DNA from: CAZAFL01 sp964484465
Lineage (GTDB): Bacteria > Bacteroidota > Ignavibacteria > UBA10030 > SZUA-254
Direction: 5' to 3'
Assembly (NCBI GenBank): GCA_964484465.1
Contig: CAZAFL010000009.1
Location: 36,313-100,312, forward strand
DNA: 64,000 bases
Of this stretch, positions 51,770 to 61,132 are shown in pieces. Positions within the stretch are counted from its first letter, which is position 1. Every line of letters starts with the position of its first letter. Under the pieces are notes generated by a model. It was not told the DNA's origin. It did not search any database and worked only from the letters and a program-made list of their open reading frames with translations. The position numbers and the translations under genes were made by a program.

Positions 51770-52495
51770 TTATCCTTTAAACATTTTCAACTCCAACACA
51801 TCACTGATCCCAATAGGTTCAACAGAATAAAACGGTTCGCCATATTTTACACCAATTCTATAACCGTAGTTTATTGCTCTCGCCTCCACAAAGTCGAGAA
51901 AAGATTTTTCACTGAGCAATGTTTTGGGCTCTCTTGATTTGGGGTCGTAGAATTGCGACTTGTAGGCAAGAATAGACTGCAACCGTTGCTCATAAACATC
52001 GGATATATCAACGATAAACGACGGGCTGAATTCCTGCCACTGCATGTATTGAAAGTAATTCGAGGGTCGCCAGGGAGCCTGATTCTTTCCATTAAGTCTG
52101 GTCTTAATCTTCCTTAATCCAGCGTAGAACCATGCCTCACGGCAAAGCTGATGTGAGTGAACATGGTCCGGATGGCGCTCATTCGAGGGGGGTATAAGGA
52201 TAATTCGCGGCCGATATTTTCGATAGATCTGAATTACTTTATATATATTCTTTTTGCTGACTTCAATATTTCCATCCGGTAGATGAAGGTTTTCCCGCAG
52301 ACACCCCAAAATTCTTGCCGCCGCTGCTGCCTCCCTTGCCCTGAGTATACTCGTACCCCGGGTAGAAAGTTCTCCATCGGTCACGTCAACAATCGCACAC
52401 TTATATCCCTGCTTCACTGCTTTGGCAATCGTTCCTGCGCAGCATAACTCAATGTCGTCGGGATGCGCGCCGATTGCAAGCATATCGAATTGCAT
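51770..52495 (-). CDS. bshB1: Bacillithiol biosynthesis deacetylase BshB1 (LmbE/PIG-L family)
   Basis: ATG 52495 is chosen: it has AAGGAG five bases upstream, whereas the frame also allows a GTG two codons earlier. The 241-residue product has the zinc motif AIGAHPDDIELCCAGTI, then DVTDGELSTRGTSILRAREA, ILGCLRENLHLPDGNIEV and SNERHPDHVHSHQL with further ligands. The TDGELSTRGT form is typical of BshB1, which deacetylates GlcNAc-malate in bacillithiol synthesis. No bshA or bshC gene is in the window. Confidence 0.88.
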   Translation of the reverse strand: MQFDMLAIGAHPDDIELCCAGTIAKAVKQGYKCAIVDVTDGELSTRGTSILRAREAAAAARILGCLRENLHLPDGNIEVSKKNIYKVIQIYRKYRPRIILIPPSNERHPDHVHSHQLCREAWFYAGLRKIKTRLNGKNQAPWRPSNYFQYMQWQEFSPSFIVDISDVYEQRLQSILAYKSQFYDPKSREPKTLLSEKSFLDFVEARAINYGYRIGVKYGEPFYSVEPIGISDVLELKMFKG

Positions 52496-52524
52496 GTACA
52501 CTCCTTCTGATTTTTAATCCTCAA

Positions 52525-52553
52525 AATATAGGGAAGAGTATCTTCAAAGGCAA
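52525..52553 (-). promoter_or_regulatory. Promoter of bshB1
   Basis: Minus strand TTGCCT (52553-52548), 17-base spacer, TATATT (52530-52525), followed by TTG as in many promoters of this phylum. Confidence 0.6.
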
Positions 52554-52667
52554 TCGCTTGACAATAAATTTCAAAGTTCTATAATCACCCGACATCCCTA
52601 AACTGCCGGCAGGAATTGAACAGTTCTTCTTCACTGGCAGGGGAAAGTTCAGACAGCTTACCTTTGT

Positions 52668-52696
52668 TTGTTTCATATCCAAGATTTCGATACATT
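52668..52696 (+). promoter_or_regulatory. Candidate promoter of xseA, very close to the start codon
   Basis: TTGTTT (52668-52673), 17-base spacer, TACATT (52691-52696). The ATG at 52704 would lie at or next to the transcription start. Confidence 0.4.
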
Positions 52697-52703
52697 TCTA
52701 ATA

Positions 52704-53894
52704 ATGGAAAGGGAAAATGACAGAATTCTTAGTGTTAGTGAACTCACTCGGCGTATAAAAACCGTAGTAGAAAACGGTTTCACCAACGTTACAGTCCAGG
52801 GGGAGATTTCAAATTTTAAGCGGCATTCTTCGGGCCATTGCTATTTTACATTGAAAGACGAGGCCTCTCAGCTACAGGCCGTTCTTTGGCGCGGACGAGC
52901 TACGAGTTTGTTTTTTACACCACAGGATGGAATGAAGGTTGTTGTCCGTGGGAACATTACTATTTACGAAATACGTGGCGTCTACCAGATCGATGTAATC
53001 TATCTTCAGCCCCTTGGTGTAGGGGAATTACAGCTCGCTTTTGAGCGGTTGAAACAGCAACTCGCATCAGAGGGTTTATTTGAACCCGGGCGCAAAAAGC
53101 CCATTCCCCGATATCCTGAACATATCGGGATTGTAACTTCACCAACTGGTGCCGCTATACGGGACATTGTAAATGTTATTTCAAGGCGATTTCCTTCAGT
53201 TGAATTGGTTCTTTTCCCGGTGAAAGTACAGGGTGAAGGTTCAGCCGATGAAATAGCTCAGGCTATTAAGGATTTTAACAATTATGCTCAGATTGATGTT
53301 ATGGTAGTTGCCAGAGGAGGAGGCTCCCTTGAAGATCTTTGGGCATTTAATGAAGAAATTGTAGCGAGAGCTATTTTTAACTCCAACATTCCTGTAATCA
53401 GTGCTGTTGGGCACGAAATTGATTTTACAATTGCTGATTTTGTTGCCGACTTACGTGCTCCCACTCCGTCGGCAGCTGCGGAATTGGTAGTGCCCGATCG
53501 GCTAGATATAATTGAATTATTTAGGAATTTTTGTTATACTGCACGGGAAAAAATACAAAATAGTGTTGACTCTGAAAGATCAGAAATTCAATCACTTATC
53601 AGAAGCTACGCTTTTAATAAACCTATTGATTTGATTAAACGTTATGTTCAGCACTTGGATGAGCTTGAGCGCACCATGTTCCGGTCGGCTGAACATTTCT
53701 TTATATTAAAGAAAAATCACCTAAAATTCCTGCAAGACCATATAAATTCTATGAATCCGGATGCGATTCTAAAGCGAGGTTTTGCTATCGTTTCTAAGGA
53801 TTCTCAAATTGTAAGCAGTGCCAAAATCTTATATCAGAATAATGAAATCGCTATTAAGTTTCATGATGGTAAAGTCGGCGCAAAAATCACCTGA
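52704..53894 (+). CDS. xseA: Exodeoxyribonuclease VII large subunit
   Basis: From ATG 52704 the product has 396 residues, the usual length; a TTG at 52668 extends the frame but adds nothing conserved. An OB-fold domain (ILSVSELTRRIKTVVENGFT … SGHCYFTLKD) is followed by the catalytic domain with PEHIGIVTSPTGAAIRDI, VMVVARGGGSLEDLWAFNEE, and VISAVGHEIDFTIADFVADL with RAPTPSAAAE. It degrades single-stranded DNA together with XseB. The genes xseB and dxs follow closely. Confidence 0.95.
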   Translation: MERENDRILSVSELTRRIKTVVENGFTNVTVQGEISNFKRHSSGHCYFTLKDEASQLQAVLWRGRATSLFFTPQDGMKVVVRGNITIYEIRGVYQIDVIYLQPLGVGELQLAFERLKQQLASEGLFEPGRKKPIPRYPEHIGIVTSPTGAAIRDIVNVISRRFPSVELVLFPVKVQGEGSADEIAQAIKDFNNYAQIDVMVVARGGGSLEDLWAFNEEIVARAIFNSNIPVISAVGHEIDFTIADFVADLRAPTPSAAAELVVPDRLDIIELFRNFCYTAREKIQNSVDSERSEIQSLIRSYAFNKPIDLIKRYVQHLDELERTMFRSAEHFFILKKNHLKFLQDHINSMNPDAILKRGFAIVSKDSQIVSSAKILYQNNEIAIKFHDGKVGAKIT

Positions 53895-53923
53895 AATAGC
53901 GTCTCTACAACATTACCTAATCT

Positions 53924-54181
53924 ATGGCTTCAGCTAGAAAAAATGCCAGAAAAGAAGGTTCAGACAACTTCGAATTCTCATTAAAACGACTGGAAGAGAT
54001 AGTTGAGTTATTGGAAGGAGGGAGTATATCCCTCGATGAATCAATGAAGATCTATGAAGAAGGTGTAATTCTTTCGAAGAAATGTCTTGAAAAACTTTCA
54101 CATGCAGAATTAAAATTAAAACGGTTAACAAAAGATATTGAAGGAAATTTTGAACTCTTTGATGATGATAAAGATGAATAG
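53924..54181 (+). CDS. xseB: Exodeoxyribonuclease VII small subunit
   Basis: This 85-residue protein contains the family core FEFSLKRLEEIVELLEGGSI followed by SLDESMKIYEEGVILSKKCL. It is the helical accessory subunit that binds XseA. It lies 29 bases after xseA and 9 bases before dxs. The N-terminus has a short basic extension (ASARKNARKEG). Confidence 0.93.
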   Translation: MASARKNARKEGSDNFEFSLKRLEEIVELLEGGSISLDESMKIYEEGVILSKKCLEKLSHAELKLKRLTKDIEGNFELFDDDKDE

Positions 54182-54190
54182 ATTATTTTC

Positions 54191-56119
54191 ATGAGTGATT
54201 CCTCATATAAATTTCTGTCTCACATTAACGAACCTTCTGACCTCCGGGAACTGACTATTTCAGAGCTGAAGACAGTTGCACATGAAGTCCGAGAATATAT
54301 CATCGATACAATCTCAAAGGTGGGCGGACATCTCGGAGCAGGGCTGGGAGCAGTCGAACTTGCAGTGACGTTACACTATGTTTTTAATACTCCGGAGGAT
54401 AAACTAGTCTGGGATGTCGGGCATCAGGCATATCCTCATAAAGTTCTGACTAACCGCAGAGATCAGCTGCCGACCATACGACAATTAGGTGGAATCAGCG
54501 GGTTCCTCAAACGTTCCGAAAGTATTTATGATACATTCGGTGCCGGACATGCGAGTACTGCTATGTCTGCGGCACTTGGAATGGCGGTTGCTCGCGATCT
54601 CGCCCATGAGACATTTAAAGTTGTTGCTGTCGTTGGCGATGGGGCTATGACTGGTGGCATGTCGTACGAAGCCATGAACAATGCAGGTTTACAGAAACGC
54701 AACATGATAGTTGTCCTCAATGATAACAATATGTCTATTGCTCCGAATGTCTGGGCATTATCCAACTACTTTACTGAATTGATTGCAAATCCCTCGTACA
54801 ACAAATTCAAAGCCAATGTCTGGGATCTTACTGGGAAGCTCGACACGATCGGTGACCGCATCCGAAAAATAGCAGGGAGGGTGCAGGAAGGCATCAAGGT
54901 TGTAATTACGCCCGGAATACTTTTTGAAGCGTTAGGGTTTCGATATTTTGGCCCGATAAACGGACACAACATCCCACAGCTGGTGCGAATTTTTAATGAG
55001 GTAAAAAATCTATCGGGACCAATTTTGATCCATGCAATAACGCGAAAGGGGAAAGGGTATAAGCCCGCTGAGGCAGATGTGCAGGCGCTTCATGGCGTTA
55101 CACCCTTTGATAAAGTCACTGGCACATCACCCAAAAAAACCGATGGACCACCCGCATACACGAAGGTTTTTGGAAAAGCAGTGGTAGAGCTGGCAAAACA
55201 AAACCCGAAGATTGTTGGCATTACCGCCGCAATGCCTGACGGCACCGGACTCGATCAACTTCAGGCTGCAATTCCGTCAAAGTTTTTTGACGTCGGGATC
55301 GCAGAACAGCATGGAGTAACGTTTGCAGCCGGCATGGCAACTCAAGGATATATACCCATCGTGGCAATCTATTCTACGTTTCTTCAACGGGCGTACGACC
55401 AAATCGTTCACGATTGCGCATTACAGCATTTGCACGTGGTCTTTTGTCTTGACCGGGCGGGAATCGTTGGTGCTGATGGGCCGACTCATCATGGCGTGCT
55501 TGATCTTGCTTACCTACGGTGCATCCAGGGCATGGTTATCATGGCACCCAAGGATGAAGCCGAGTTGCGGGATATGTTATACACCGCAGTTCATTACGAA
55601 AAAGGACCGATTGCCTTAAGATATCCCCGGGGCAACGGCATCGGTGTTCAGCTGCAACCGGAATTTCATCCGCTTGAGATTGGAAAAGGAGAACTTGTTC
55701 GCCCGGGGAGGGATGTTGCCATTTTGGCGATTGGCGATATGGTCTACCCTTCATTAAAAGCTGCAGATCTCTTATCCACAGACGGGATTGAAGCGGAAGT
55801 AATCAACATGCGATTTGCAAAACCAATTGATGTGCAGATGATTGAAGATGTTTGCAAAAGATTTTCTTACATTCTCACCGTGGAAAATCATGTCACCCAC
55901 GGCGGGTTCGGCAGCGCCGTTCTCGAATGTATCGCTGAAAGAAACATTCATTCCGTGCACGTCAGGGTTCATGGAGTTCCTGATGAATTGATAGAGCATG
56001 GATCACCCGTCGAACTTTTAGCCATGCTCAAACTCGACGCCCCGGGCATTGCAAGCGTTGTAAAAAATTTCTTCAGGAATAAAGCTGAACACACCGAAAC
56101 AAAATCATTAACAAAATGA
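54191..56119 (+). CDS. dxs: 1-Deoxy-D-xylulose-5-phosphate synthase
   Basis: This 642-residue thiamine diphosphate enzyme begins its core with VGGHLGAGLGAVELAVTLHY and WDVGHQAYPHKVLTNR. VVGDGAMTGGMSYEAMNNAG and LNDNNMSIAPNV form the ThDP-binding part. The transketolase-like domain contains FDVGIAEQHGVTFAAGMATQ and IVGADGPTHHGVLDLAYLR. It makes deoxyxylulose phosphate from pyruvate and glyceraldehyde-3-phosphate, the first step of the non-mevalonate isoprenoid pathway. The length is usual. Confidence 0.96.
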   Translation: MSDSSYKFLSHINEPSDLRELTISELKTVAHEVREYIIDTISKVGGHLGAGLGAVELAVTLHYVFNTPEDKLVWDVGHQAYPHKVLTNRRDQLPTIRQLGGISGFLKRSESIYDTFGAGHASTAMSAALGMAVARDLAHETFKVVAVVGDGAMTGGMSYEAMNNAGLQKRNMIVVLNDNNMSIAPNVWALSNYFTELIANPSYNKFKANVWDLTGKLDTIGDRIRKIAGRVQEGIKVVITPGILFEALGFRYFGPINGHNIPQLVRIFNEVKNLSGPILIHAITRKGKGYKPAEADVQALHGVTPFDKVTGTSPKKTDGPPAYTKVFGKAVVELAKQNPKIVGITAAMPDGTGLDQLQAAIPSKFFDVGIAEQHGVTFAAGMATQGYIPIVAIYSTFLQRAYDQIVHDCALQHLHVVFCLDRAGIVGADGPTHHGVLDLAYLRCIQGMVIMAPKDEAELRDMLYTAVHYEKGPIALRYPRGNGIGVQLQPEFHPLEIGKGELVRPGRDVAILAIGDMVYPSLKAADLLSTDGIEAEVINMRFAKPIDVQMIEDVCKRFSYILTVENHVTHGGFGSAVLECIAERNIHSVHVRVHGVPDELIEHGSPVELLAMLKLDAPGIASVVKNFFRNKAEHTETKSLTK

Positions 56120-56135
56120 TGTTGAGAGAACCTGC

Positions 56136-57140
56136 ATGGATAAACTCCGATTAGGAATCGTCGGTCTGGGCTGGGTATCACAGGTATTTCATTTACCGAT
56201 CCTTAGCAAACAAGAGGATGTGGAAATTGTCGCGGTGTGTGATAAAGATAAGTCACGCGCAAAATTGATTGCTGAACGATTCGGCATTCGGCGCTACTAC
56301 AGTGATTATGAACAAATGCTGGCCACCGAAGACCTCCAGGCAATCGATATCTGCACGAGCACGGACGCTCATTTACAGGTGACGATGGCATCACTGCAGG
56401 CTGGCAAGGATGTATTCGTCGAAAAACCGATAGCGCGTCGTTATTCAGAGGCTCTTCAAATGGCGGAAGCCTCGCGGCAATACAAACGCAAGCTTATGGT
56501 CGGCATGAATAACCGGTTCCGCCCGGACACAATGATCCTGAAAAGCTTTGTCGAAAAAGGGGAACTTGGAAAAATATTCTATGCCAAGTCCGGCTGGCTC
56601 CGAAAACTCTCGAATGACAACCCATGGATAACGCAAAAGGATAAATCGGGAGGAGGAGTCTTTCTGGATATGGGAATTGTCATGCTCGACTTGGTATTGT
56701 GGATGCTGGGATTTCCCCCGGTCGAGCACGTGAGCGCAAAGATGTATGTCCACAAAACGAAAAGTGTCGAGGATTCTTGCATAGTGTTCGTGGGAATGAA
56801 GTCGGGAGTGGCACTCATGCTCGAAGCAAGCTGGTCATTCCAAACTGCCCAGGATTTCTTTTACTGTGATTTTTACGGGTCCGACGGCAGCGCCATGATT
56901 AACCCTCTTCGGATTCACAAACAACTGCACGGAAGTCTCGTGAATGTCACTCCGGCAAAAATGGAATCACCGCAAAACCTTTACCGGAAGAGTTATGAGA
57001 ACGAATTAAAACATTTCGTCGGAGCAGCCCGCGAACTGCATCAAATCATCTCCACCGGTGACGAAGCGGTGCAACGAATGAAAATTGTGGAAGCCGTGTA
57101 CCATTCTGCAAAAAAGGGAAAAGAAGTTTCCATTGTGTAA
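56136..57140 (+). CDS. Gfo/Idh/MocA-family NAD(P)-dependent oxidoreductase
   Basis: This 334-residue protein has the Rossmann start LRLGIVGLGWVSQVFHLPIL, then DIICTSTDAH-like IDICTSTDAHLQVTMASLQA and the family's EKP motif (KDVFVEKPIARR). The C-terminal domain has SGGGVFLDMGIVMLDLVLWM, where the usual D-x-H pair is replaced in part (DMGIVMLD). It should oxidise or epimerise a sugar or inositol-like substrate; the substrate is unknown. It follows dxs by 16 bases. Confidence 0.87.
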   Translation: MDKLRLGIVGLGWVSQVFHLPILSKQEDVEIVAVCDKDKSRAKLIAERFGIRRYYSDYEQMLATEDLQAIDICTSTDAHLQVTMASLQAGKDVFVEKPIARRYSEALQMAEASRQYKRKLMVGMNNRFRPDTMILKSFVEKGELGKIFYAKSGWLRKLSNDNPWITQKDKSGGGVFLDMGIVMLDLVLWMLGFPPVEHVSAKMYVHKTKSVEDSCIVFVGMKSGVALMLEASWSFQTAQDFFYCDFYGSDGSAMINPLRIHKQLHGSLVNVTPAKMESPQNLYRKSYENELKHFVGAARELHQIISTGDEAVQRMKIVEAVYHSAKKGKEVSIV

Positions 57141-57200
57141 GGGAGATGACCTTTTCGCCGGGCGGTAAGCTCAAGAGGTGGCACCCCGTTGATCCGCGGT

Positions 57201-57986
57201 ATGAAGAAACGTAAACGTATTGCCTTTCTCTCAGATTTTGGGTTGAGTGACGGTTATGTTGCAGCCGTAAAGGGGGTAATTCTTTCTCTCTCTCCGGATG
57301 CAGAGATTATCGACATCTCACACTCTGTCAAATCTCAAAATGTCGATGAAGCCGCTTACCTCTTGTGGACTGTCTTCAGCTTTTTCCCAAAAAGTACCAT
57401 CTTTGTTTGTGTTGTCGATCCCGGCGTCGGAACTGACAGGAGAATTCTTTGTGTAAAAGGGAACGACTATTATTTTCTTGCACCTGATAATGGACTGTTA
57501 AAATTTATTCTTGGCACACTGAAAACGAAAACTATTGTTGGCGTGACAAATCATAAATACTATAGACATGAGGTGAGCAGAACATTTCACGGACGGGATA
57601 TTTTTGCACCGGTTGCAGCGCACTTGGCAAATGGACGTTCGATACATGACCTTGGCCCGAAAGTCATACCATTATTTGGTGAAGAGCAATTCGTCAAAAT
57701 CGCATCAAGCAGGCGAACATACACCGGAAGGATTATCCATGCCGACCATTTTGGTAATATTATTACTAATTTTGTGGCTGCAAATTTTCCGAAACACCGT
57801 TTTCGGTTGCAGATCGGCAATAAAGTCATTCATCGTTCTGCTGAAACATATCAGAATTCAGTATCACGCACCCCCTTTATCATCGTAGGAAGTTCCGGTC
57901 TGCTCGAGGTCTCGGTAAAGAACGGAAATGCAGCCCGGGCTTTAAGCACCAAAATACATCAGCAGATTTACCTGGAGTGGGAATGA
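57201..57986 (+). CDS. SAM hydroxide adenosyltransferase-like protein (DUF62)
   Basis: The frame encodes 261 residues from ATG 57201; a TTG at 57189 is possible. FLSDFGLSDGYVAAVKGVIL gives the aspartate-rich N-terminus, IIDISHSVKSQNVDEAAYLL and FVCVVDPGVGTDRRILCV follow, then LAPDNGLLKF and GRDIFAPVAAHLANG. These are the conserved segments of the family that hydrolyses S-adenosylmethionine to adenosine and methionine and is related to fluorinase. The physiological role is uncertain. The following ribD start overlaps its stop by 4 bases. Confidence 0.88.
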   Translation: MKKRKRIAFLSDFGLSDGYVAAVKGVILSLSPDAEIIDISHSVKSQNVDEAAYLLWTVFSFFPKSTIFVCVVDPGVGTDRRILCVKGNDYYFLAPDNGLLKFILGTLKTKTIVGVTNHKYYRHEVSRTFHGRDIFAPVAAHLANGRSIHDLGPKVIPLFGEEQFVKIASSRRTYTGRIIHADHFGNIITNFVAANFPKHRFRLQIGNKVIHRSAETYQNSVSRTPFIIVGSSGLLEVSVKNGNAARALSTKIHQQIYLEWE

Positions 57987-59095
57987 CGCGAAGAAAAGAT
58001 CATTTAGATGAAATCTTCATGCTCCAATGCCTAACCCTTGCAGAGAAAGGAAAAGGGTCGGTCAGCCCCAACCCGATGGTTGGTGCTCTCGTTGTAAAAA
58101 ATAATAAAATCATCGGCAATGGGTTTCACAAGAAATTTGGCGCCGACCACGCAGAGGTAACGGCTATCAGCTCAGCGAAACGGAGCGTTCGTGGCTCTAC
58201 TTTGTACGTAAATCTTGAACCATGTAATCATACTGGCAAAACACCTCCTTGTACGAAACTTATTATTTCTTCAGGGATCAGAGAGGTTATTGTCGGAATG
58301 CGCGACCCCAACCCTCTGGTGCACGGGAAAGGGATTAAAGAGCTTCGTCGGGCCGGCATTAAGGTCAAAGTCGGGGTATGTGAGCCTGAATGTCAGGCAC
58401 TCAACGAATCGTTTATAAAATTCATCCGGACAAAGATACCCTTTGTCACGCTGAAAATTGCTCAAACAATCGACGGGAAGATTGCCGATATTCATGGATC
58501 CTCAAAATGGATAAGCAATAAACAATCCCGCACAGTGGTGCACCGACTGCGGTCGCAATACGATGCAGTCCTCGTAGGTTCTGGAACAATTGTCCGGGAC
58601 AATCCATCGCTTACGGTGAGAGTCGTAAAGGGTAGAAATCCTTCAAGAATAATAATCGATGGCAGGTTGAGCATACCTCTTTCTGCCAAAGTTGTTCGAA
58701 CAGCTCATGTAATATCAACTCTTCTTTTTGCATCAAATCGATTCCTACGAATTCGGGCAAAAAAAAGGGACCAACTGGCCCGGCAACGGGTCGAGATATT
58801 CGGACTTCCTTCCGATAAAAACGGGGCTATTTCTCTGAAGCAGGTCTTGAAGATATTAGGAGAAAAAAACATCGCTTCAATTTTGGTAGAAGGGGGAACC
58901 ACCGTGTTCAGCGGGTTCATGGAGAAACAACTGGCTGATAAACTTTTGCTGTTCATGGCTCCAAAGATCCTCGGTAAAGGTCTTGGACCGTTCGACCATA
59001 TTAGTAACCTGACTCTGGGCGGGGAAATCACCTTTCACAATGTTTCTCTTCAACTTCTTGGCGAAGATGTTCTTCTTGAAGCGTACTTGCATTAA
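57983..59095 (+). CDS. ribD: Riboflavin biosynthesis bifunctional deaminase/reductase RibD
   Basis: The frame encodes 370 residues from ATG 57983; a GTG two codons earlier is the alternative. The N-terminal deaminase domain has GSVSPNPMVGALVVKNNKII, the zinc motif HAEV, and NLEPCNHTGKTPPCTKLI. The C-terminal reductase domain has VTLKIAQTIDGKIAD, GSGTIVRDNPSLTVR and ILVEGGTTVFSGFMEKQLAD. It performs the second and third steps of riboflavin synthesis. ribE follows 25 bases later. Confidence 0.95.
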   Translation: MTRRKDHLDEIFMLQCLTLAEKGKGSVSPNPMVGALVVKNNKIIGNGFHKKFGADHAEVTAISSAKRSVRGSTLYVNLEPCNHTGKTPPCTKLIISSGIREVIVGMRDPNPLVHGKGIKELRRAGIKVKVGVCEPECQALNESFIKFIRTKIPFVTLKIAQTIDGKIADIHGSSKWISNKQSRTVVHRLRSQYDAVLVGSGTIVRDNPSLTVRVVKGRNPSRIIIDGRLSIPLSAKVVRTAHVISTLLFASNRFLRIRAKKRDQLARQRVEIFGLPSDKNGAISLKQVLKILGEKNIASILVEGGTTVFSGFMEKQLADKLLLFMAPKILGKGLGPFDHISNLTLGGEITFHNVSLQLLGEDVLLEAYLH

Positions 59096-59120
59096 ATAAA
59101 AATAAACAGTACATATTATT

Positions 59121-59765
59121 ATGTTTACCGGCATTATCGAAGAACTTGGAACCGTCGAAAACGTTCAATTGTCAAGTAACAGTTTGTGGCTTACGGTTTC
59201 TGCCCCAACGTCCGCTTCAGAACTGCAGATAAACGACAGCGTTTCAGTAAACGGCGTCTGTCTGACCGTAGTTCACAAAGAGCGATTGTCATTCGACGTT
59301 GAAGCAGTGGAGGAGACATTGAAAAAAACTGCGCTCAAATCGCTTCGGGTTCAACAGCGTGTCAATCTTGAGCTGCCGATGAGATTAAATGAACGCCTCG
59401 GGGGACACCTTGTCCTTGGGCATGTCGACACTACCGGTAAAATCATTCATATCGAACATCGTGAAGGCAGCTGGATATTCGCCATCGATATTCCGCGACA
59501 GTTTTTGCATTACATCATCCCCGTAGGGTCTATTGCAGTCGACGGTGTAAGCCTTACTATCGCCGAGGTGCGGTCGACACACATACGTGTATCGATTATC
59601 CCGCACACGATGGAGAATACGATCTTCAAGCTTTATAAAACGAACGATGAAGTAAACCTCGAATTCGATATGGTAGGTAAATACATCGAACAATTATCGC
59701 TTAAATATTCTGCGAAAGAAAACAGCATTATCACTGAACAATACCTGAAGGAATCAGGTTTTTAG
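59121..59765 (+). CDS. ribE: Riboflavin synthase alpha chain
   Basis: This 214-residue protein has two tandem beta-barrel repeats. MFTGIIEELGTVENVQ starts the first, with NDSVSVNGVCLTVV; GHLVLGHVDTTGKI starts the second, with PVGSIAVDGVSLTIAEV. This is the trimeric riboflavin synthase that dismutates two lumazines to riboflavin. The other riboflavin genes (ribBA, ribH) are not in the window. Confidence 0.95.
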   Translation: MFTGIIEELGTVENVQLSSNSLWLTVSAPTSASELQINDSVSVNGVCLTVVHKERLSFDVEAVEETLKKTALKSLRVQQRVNLELPMRLNERLGGHLVLGHVDTTGKIIHIEHREGSWIFAIDIPRQFLHYIIPVGSIAVDGVSLTIAEVRSTHIRVSIIPHTMENTIFKLYKTNDEVNLEFDMVGKYIEQLSLKYSAKENSIITEQYLKESGF

Positions 59766-59773
59766 CGTTATAC

Positions 59774-60547
59774 ATGGCAAGAAAAATATATTATAAGATT
59801 CTTGATGATGGCGGGAATCAGCTTACAGACAATGAATGGGAGGAAATTTCCCGTTTACAGCACTGGTATAATTCAGAGTTTGTGTGGACTGCAGGAAAAC
59901 TGGCGTTAAAAATGTTTGTTGTATTCCCCAATTTCGAAGGTCGTCATTCAACGGAGGATGAATTGTGGGAACACATTGTCTCCAGACGACGCGAACTTCG
60001 CTCAGCTTCGTTCAATGAAAACGCCATCATCCATCGGCTTGAATCCGAAGGATTGATCGTTGTAAAATGGGGGGGGTATTTTGATAATTGTCTCGCAAGC
60101 GGATTTACACGGGTAGCGGCAAATGAATTTGACGCATACCTGGTGTGCGAATTCCTCCTGAAAGCATCTCTTATTGCGAGAAATGCTTACATTATCGTCT
60201 CAGATCAGGGCGAATTTGTAAAAACAAAAATTGTTCGGTTTCATAATGGTCATGTTAGTGTTCCGTTACAAAATGAAGTTAACTTACAGTTTTACAAATC
60301 AGCTGTCGATAATCGCCATGTGTTTGCCGTCGTCGATGCTGCGAAGTATGATCATTTCCCAAAATTCGAATCGGTCATATCCGGTTTCAATGACCTGCCA
60401 AAATACGAGCGGCAGTCAATTTTACACGATTGGAACTGGTTAGGGTTCGAACGTAATTTCGATATTAACGGGGACGACGTCACCGGATTCGATTTAAACA
60501 AGAAGGTCGCTTCTTTTAAGCTGGAAGAAGGGAAAAATATCTATTGA
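59774..60547 (+). CDS. Conserved-looking protein of unknown function (257 residues)
   Basis: ATG 59774 lies 8 bases after the ribE stop. The soluble product starts MARKIYYKILDDGGNQLTDN, has LWEHIVSRRRELRSASFNEN and LESEGLIVVKWGGYFDNCLA, a mixed alpha/beta centre (EFLLKASLIARNAYIIVSDQ) and a C-terminal part with PKYERQSILHDWNWLGFERN. No signal peptide, membrane helix, Cys cluster or catalytic motif was recognised, and no family could be named. Codon use resembles the neighbours. Position suggests co-transcription with the riboflavin genes. Confidence 0.65.
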   Translation: MARKIYYKILDDGGNQLTDNEWEEISRLQHWYNSEFVWTAGKLALKMFVVFPNFEGRHSTEDELWEHIVSRRRELRSASFNENAIIHRLESEGLIVVKWGGYFDNCLASGFTRVAANEFDAYLVCEFLLKASLIARNAYIIVSDQGEFVKTKIVRFHNGHVSVPLQNEVNLQFYKSAVDNRHVFAVVDAAKYDHFPKFESVISGFNDLPKYERQSILHDWNWLGFERNFDINGDDVTGFDLNKKVASFKLEEGKNIY

Positions 60548-60572
60548 AATTTATTCGGGAATTTCTTATCTT
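60544..60572 (+). promoter_or_regulatory. Candidate promoter of secG
   Basis: TTGAAA (60544-60549), 17-base spacer, TATCTT (60567-60572). It starts on the last codon and stop of the preceding gene. The start codon at 60598 follows ACGAGGA. Confidence 0.5.
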
Positions 60573-60597
60573 ATAGAGTTCAATTTACGAGGACTTT

Positions 60598-60945
60598 ATG
60601 TTTGCATATCAACTCTTAATTACTCTGGAAATTATCGTCAGTGGTCTCCTTATCATCGTTGTTTTAATGCAATCGAGTAAGGGAGGCGGATTAGCAGGAT
60701 CCTTTGCAGGAGGTTCGATGGGTACGGTATTCGGTGTTCGCCGAACTGCGGATTTTCTCGGTAAAGCTACGGCTTATTTAGCCGCTATTTTCATTGCAAT
60801 TTGCCTTCTTACGAATTTATTCTTTCTGCCCGGTAAACAAACGGGGGTTGAGAGCATTATTCAAAAGGGAACAACGACATCCGTTCCTAAGCCTGCTCCT
60901 CCCCGTAGCCAGCCTGCTGCTGCTCCCCAGCAACAAGGGAAATAA
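60598..60945 (+). CDS. secG: Protein translocase subunit SecG
   Basis: This 115-residue protein has two membrane helices (~6-24 and ~55-78). The conserved loop VVLMQSSKGGGLAGSFAGGS and FGVRRTADFLGKATAYLAAI lie between and within them. The C-terminal tail is Pro/Ala/Gln-rich (PKPAPPRSQPAAAPQQQGK), as in other SecG proteins. It is an accessory subunit of the SecYEG channel in the inner membrane. tRNA-Lys follows 34 bases later and may share the transcript. Confidence 0.92.
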   Translation: MFAYQLLITLEIIVSGLLIIVVLMQSSKGGGLAGSFAGGSMGTVFGVRRTADFLGKATAYLAAIFIAICLLTNLFFLPGKQTGVESIIQKGTTTSVPKPAPPRSQPAAAPQQQGK

Positions 60946-60979
60946 ACTAACTTCAAATACAGACATGGGAAAACCCTCT

Positions 60980-61052
<73 letters not shown>

Positions 61053-61132
61053 CAAGGAATCCTATTTCCCGATCCTTTGATTTTCCCCCTTCATTTGTTT
61101 AGATTTACTTTATAATTCTGAAAACCTTTCCG

